A DNA stretch of 7,720 bases. It comes from Gammaproteobacteria bacterium (GTDB taxonomy: Bacteria; Pseudomonadota; Gammaproteobacteria; Pseudomonadales; Azotimanducaceae). Position 1 is the first letter of the stretch. Every line of letters begins with the position of its first letter. The position numbers were made by a program, and so were the translations under genes. The notes beneath the pieces were generated by a model. It saw only the letters and a list, made by a program, of their open reading frames with translations, was not told the DNA's origin and did not search any database. Where the stretch lies: positions 1 through 7,720 of the forward strand of contig JAUILW010000136.1 in the NCBI GenBank assembly GCA_030432795.1. Reading direction: 5' to 3'. Of the stretch, positions 6,136 through 7,720 are shown in pieces.

Positions 6136-6849
6136 ATGGCCAGAACCGTCCCAGCCCATTGCGCCTCCTGCCCTACCGCACGTCTGTGTCTGGCTCGCAC
6201 GCTGGACGACGCGCAGCTCGACCTGCTCGCCGAAACCGTCGGCACCGCAGATGTATACGACGCAGGTGCATACATTTACCGTTTGGGTGATGCGACCGAC
6301 CGGCTGCATGTGGTGCGTTCAGGGGCCATCAAAACCATCGCCCTGACACCCTCCGGCGAGGAGCACGTGACCGGGTTTCACTTCGCCGGCGAGATATTCG
6401 GCCTGATGGGCTTCACTACAGGAGCCCACGACGATTCCGCACTGGCCCTGGACAAAACGAGCGTGTGCCGTGTGCGGGTAAGCGATCTGCCGCAGCTGTG
6501 GTCCATCGGTTGTGACAACGCCTTTCTGATGCTCATCGGCGAACGGGAAAAAGTGCTGACACGCCAGCGGCTGCTACTGTGTCAAACACGCGCCGAGGCA
6601 AGGCTCGCCGCCTTCTTCCTGCAAACCGGTGAGTTACAGGAGCGACGTGGAGGCAACAGCAGCGAACTTTATCTGCCCATGCGTCTGACCGATCTCGCCA
6701 ACTATCTCGGCATGACATTGGAAAGCCTGTCGAGAACGCTGTCGCGAATGACGAAGGCGGGCCTGCTGACCAGACAGGGCACCGCCTTCGTGGTTCACCG
6801 GCCGGACGACCTCCTTGCCGTCGCCGGTGATTGGGCCACGTCTTCCTGA
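6136..6849 (+). CDS. fnr: FNR-type oxygen-sensing transcriptional regulator (Crp/Fnr family)
   Basis: The protein has 237 residues; E. coli FNR has 250. N-terminal C9, C12 and C18 follow the FNR spacing C-x2-C-x5-C, and C111 sits where FNR has its fourth [4Fe-4S] ligand. L17 before C18 matches FNR L28, which shields the cluster from oxygen. A cyclic-nucleotide-binding-like beta-roll (about 30-120), a dimer helix (about 127-163) and a winged helix-turn-helix (about 180-211) follow. The recognition helix has E196-x2-S199-R200, the FNR set that reads TTGAT-N4-ATCAA sites. It should therefore be a dimeric activator or repressor active under low oxygen. The start is fixed: an in-frame TAG (6124-6126) lies just upstream with no other start codon between, and a later start would lose the cysteines. 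GCGAGG abuts the ATG with no spacing, so there is no usable Shine-Dalgarno site. It lies 72 bp after the LysR-type gene and converges on ompW. Confidence 0.94.
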   Translation: MARTVPAHCASCPTARLCLARTLDDAQLDLLAETVGTADVYDAGAYIYRLGDATDRLHVVRSGAIKTIALTPSGEEHVTGFHFAGEIFGLMGFTTGAHDDSALALDKTSVCRVRVSDLPQLWSIGCDNAFLMLIGEREKVLTRQRLLLCQTRAEARLAAFFLQTGELQERRGGNSSELYLPMRLTDLANYLGMTLESLSRTLSRMTKAGLLTRQGTAFVVHRPDDLLAVAGDWATSS

Positions 6850-6854
6850 CTGTG

Positions 6855-7484
6855 TTAGAAGCGGTAGCCGACGTTGAGGCCGAACGCCCACGGATCAATC
6901 TCGACGCTCTCCTTCAGTGATAACCCCGGCGCCGTGACCTTGGCGTCCGTATCGATGTCCATGTAGCGCACATCCGCGTTCACAAACCACCGATCGTTCA
7001 GCTTGAAGTCCACACCAACCACCGCTGCTGGACCAACCGACGTATCGAGCTCAAGCTCGGTACCTGCAAGCGCACCTTTGGTGTCTTCCTCGAAGAACAG
7101 CGTCACGTTCACACCCAGGCCCGCATAGAAGTTCACCGGCGCATCTTTGCTGAACCGGTACACCATGCTGATGGTCGGGGGCAGGTGCTTGGTTTCCGCA
7201 AGGTTCGCACCACCAATGTCGATGTCGTGCTTGAACGGCAATGCCGCCAGCACTTCGAGCCCCAACTGCTCGGTGAACATGTAGGTGATGTTGAACGTCA
7301 ACTGCTCCGCGGAATCGACTTCAATATCCGCCGCCAACGCGGCGACATTGCCGTTGTCAGATTTTGGGCGGACGCTGTGAAAACCGCCCCGCACAAGCCA
7401 GCTGCCGGCTTCGACCGCTACCGCAGGCACGGAGGCAAACGTCATCACCGTCGCTGCAAGCCAAACCAACCCTCTCACTTTCAT
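6855..7484 (-). CDS. ompW: OmpW-family outer-membrane porin
   Basis: The protein has 209 residues, typical of OmpW. A signal peptide (about 1-23, hydrophobic VWLAATVMTFA, ending AVA) precedes an eight-strand barrel. Family hallmarks are GSWLVRGGFHSVRPKSDN near the mature N-terminus, a stretch with ETKHLPPTISMVYRF (about 97-111), FYAGLGVNVTLFFEED (about 119-134), and a last strand ending GYRF with the terminal phenylalanine needed for barrel assembly. OmpW forms a narrow hydrophobic channel in the outer membrane and is linked in enteric bacteria to anaerobiosis (FNR control) and to stress and hydrophobic compounds. The ATG at 7484 starts the signal peptide and has AAGGA 8 bases upstream. Its stop is only 5 bp from the stop of the FNR-type gene, so the two transcripts overlap. 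The gene is divergent from a SelO-like gene. Confidence 0.95.
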   Translation of the reverse strand: MKVRGLVWLAATVMTFASVPAVAVEAGSWLVRGGFHSVRPKSDNGNVAALAADIEVDSAEQLTFNITYMFTEQLGLEVLAALPFKHDIDIGGANLAETKHLPPTISMVYRFSKDAPVNFYAGLGVNVTLFFEEDTKGALAGTELELDTSVGPAAVVGVDFKLNDRWFVNADVRYMDIDTDAKVTAPGLSLKESVEIDPWAFGLNVGYRF

Positions 7485-7546
7485 CGTTTTATTCCTTAAC
7501 CGCTGTTTACTTCCAATCGCTGACGGGAAACACTGCCAGCACGTTC

Positions 7547-7564
7547 ATTGTGCACATGCACAAT
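7547..7564. promoter_or_regulatory. Perfect 8-2-8 palindrome between ompW and selO, candidate operator
   Basis: ATTGTGCA (7547-7554) and TGCACAAT (7557-7564) are exact inverted repeats separated by CA. The site is almost midway in the 138-bp divergent intergenic region, about 71 bp before the ompW start and 68 bp before the selO start. It is not an FNR box (TTG and CAA are 10 apart, not 8) and not a CRP site (TGTG and CACA are 6 apart, not 8). The 2-base loop and missing T-tract make a terminator unlikely. The binding protein is unknown. Confidence 0.5.
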
Positions 7565-7622
7565 AGGAGCCCCATACGGGATACCCGAATGAAAACAAAG
7601 CGGTGAACGGAGAGGTTTCGTG

Positions 7623-7720
7623 ATGCAGTTCCAGAATTCCTACGCAAGTGCGCTTGAAGGCTGCTATGTGCCGTGGCAAGGCGCAGAAGTACCGGCGCCG
7701 GAGATCCTGCGGCTCAATGA
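7623..7720 (+). CDS. selO: SelO-like protein AMPylase (UPF0061/YdiU), N-terminus only
   Basis: Only 32 codons are visible before the window ends. The start MQFQNSYASALEGCYVPW and the following VPAPEILRLN match the N-terminal pattern of SelO/YdiU proteins (FDNSYARLPE..., then a proline-rich stretch and a hydrophobic-R-LN segment). SelO is a pseudokinase-fold enzyme that transfers AMP to protein hydroxyl groups and has been tied to the response to oxidative stress. The ATG at 7623 is preceded by GGAGAGG with 7 bases spacing, a good ribosome binding site; a GTG directly before it is in frame. The catalytic region lies outside the window, so the call rests on the short N-terminal match. Confidence 0.68.
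   Translation, partial: MQFQNSYASALEGCYVPWQGAEVPAPEILRLN

Noticed and set aside
7589..7606. Five-codon reading frame (MKTKR) before selO as a leader peptide
   Set aside because: It has no clear ribosome site, no attenuator-like hairpin follows it, and frames this short are common by chance.

Overview
The window is about 7.7 kb of GC-rich, densely coding bacterial chromosome. A TonB-dependent receptor, an OmpW-type porin, a cysteine-bearing FNR-type regulator and a SelO-type gene together point to a Gram-negative proteobacterium, most likely a gammaproteobacterium. The species cannot be named from this sequence. There is no tRNA, rRNA, CRISPR array, insertion sequence or phage gene, and no gene-free stretch longer than about 140 bases. 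Both ends cut through genes.

Layout: (1) Bases 3-2675 (+) hold most of a TonB-dependent outer-membrane receptor lacking its N-terminus, closed by a strong hairpin terminator. (2) Bases 2742-3266 (-) hold a small exported protein of unknown role that converges on the receptor. (3) Bases 3391-4974 (-) hold a tightly overlapping three-gene operon. In transcription order it encodes a four-helix membrane protein (TTG start), a Sco1/SenC-type copper or thiol-redox protein, and a three-helix membrane protein with a possible split-barrel domain. (4) Divergent from this operon, 5095-6063 (+) encodes a LysR-type regulator. The 120 bp between them carry a near-perfect 21-bp dyad placed as expected for a LysR-type operator. 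(5) Bases 6136-6849 (+) encode an FNR-type oxygen-sensing regulator with all four Fe-S cysteines. (6) Bases 6855-7484 (-) encode an OmpW-family porin whose stop lies 5 bp from the FNR stop. (7) Bases 7623-7720 (+) hold the first 32 codons of a SelO-like protein AMPylase, divergent from ompW. A perfect 8-2-8 palindrome lies between these two.

How the genes may work together: the Sco operon with its divergent LysR-type gene looks like a self-contained regulated module for copper or redox handling at the membrane. The neighbouring FNR protein and OmpW suggest adaptation to oxygen supply; OmpW is under FNR control in enteric bacteria, but no good FNR box was found here. Both regulator genes lack a Shine-Dalgarno sequence and have a candidate -10 element exactly 12 nt upstream of the ATG, so both may be translated from leaderless mRNAs. 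The most novel material is the Sco operon with its two unassigned membrane proteins and its operator arrangement. I see no wholly new large system such as a defence island, biosynthetic cluster or mobile element.
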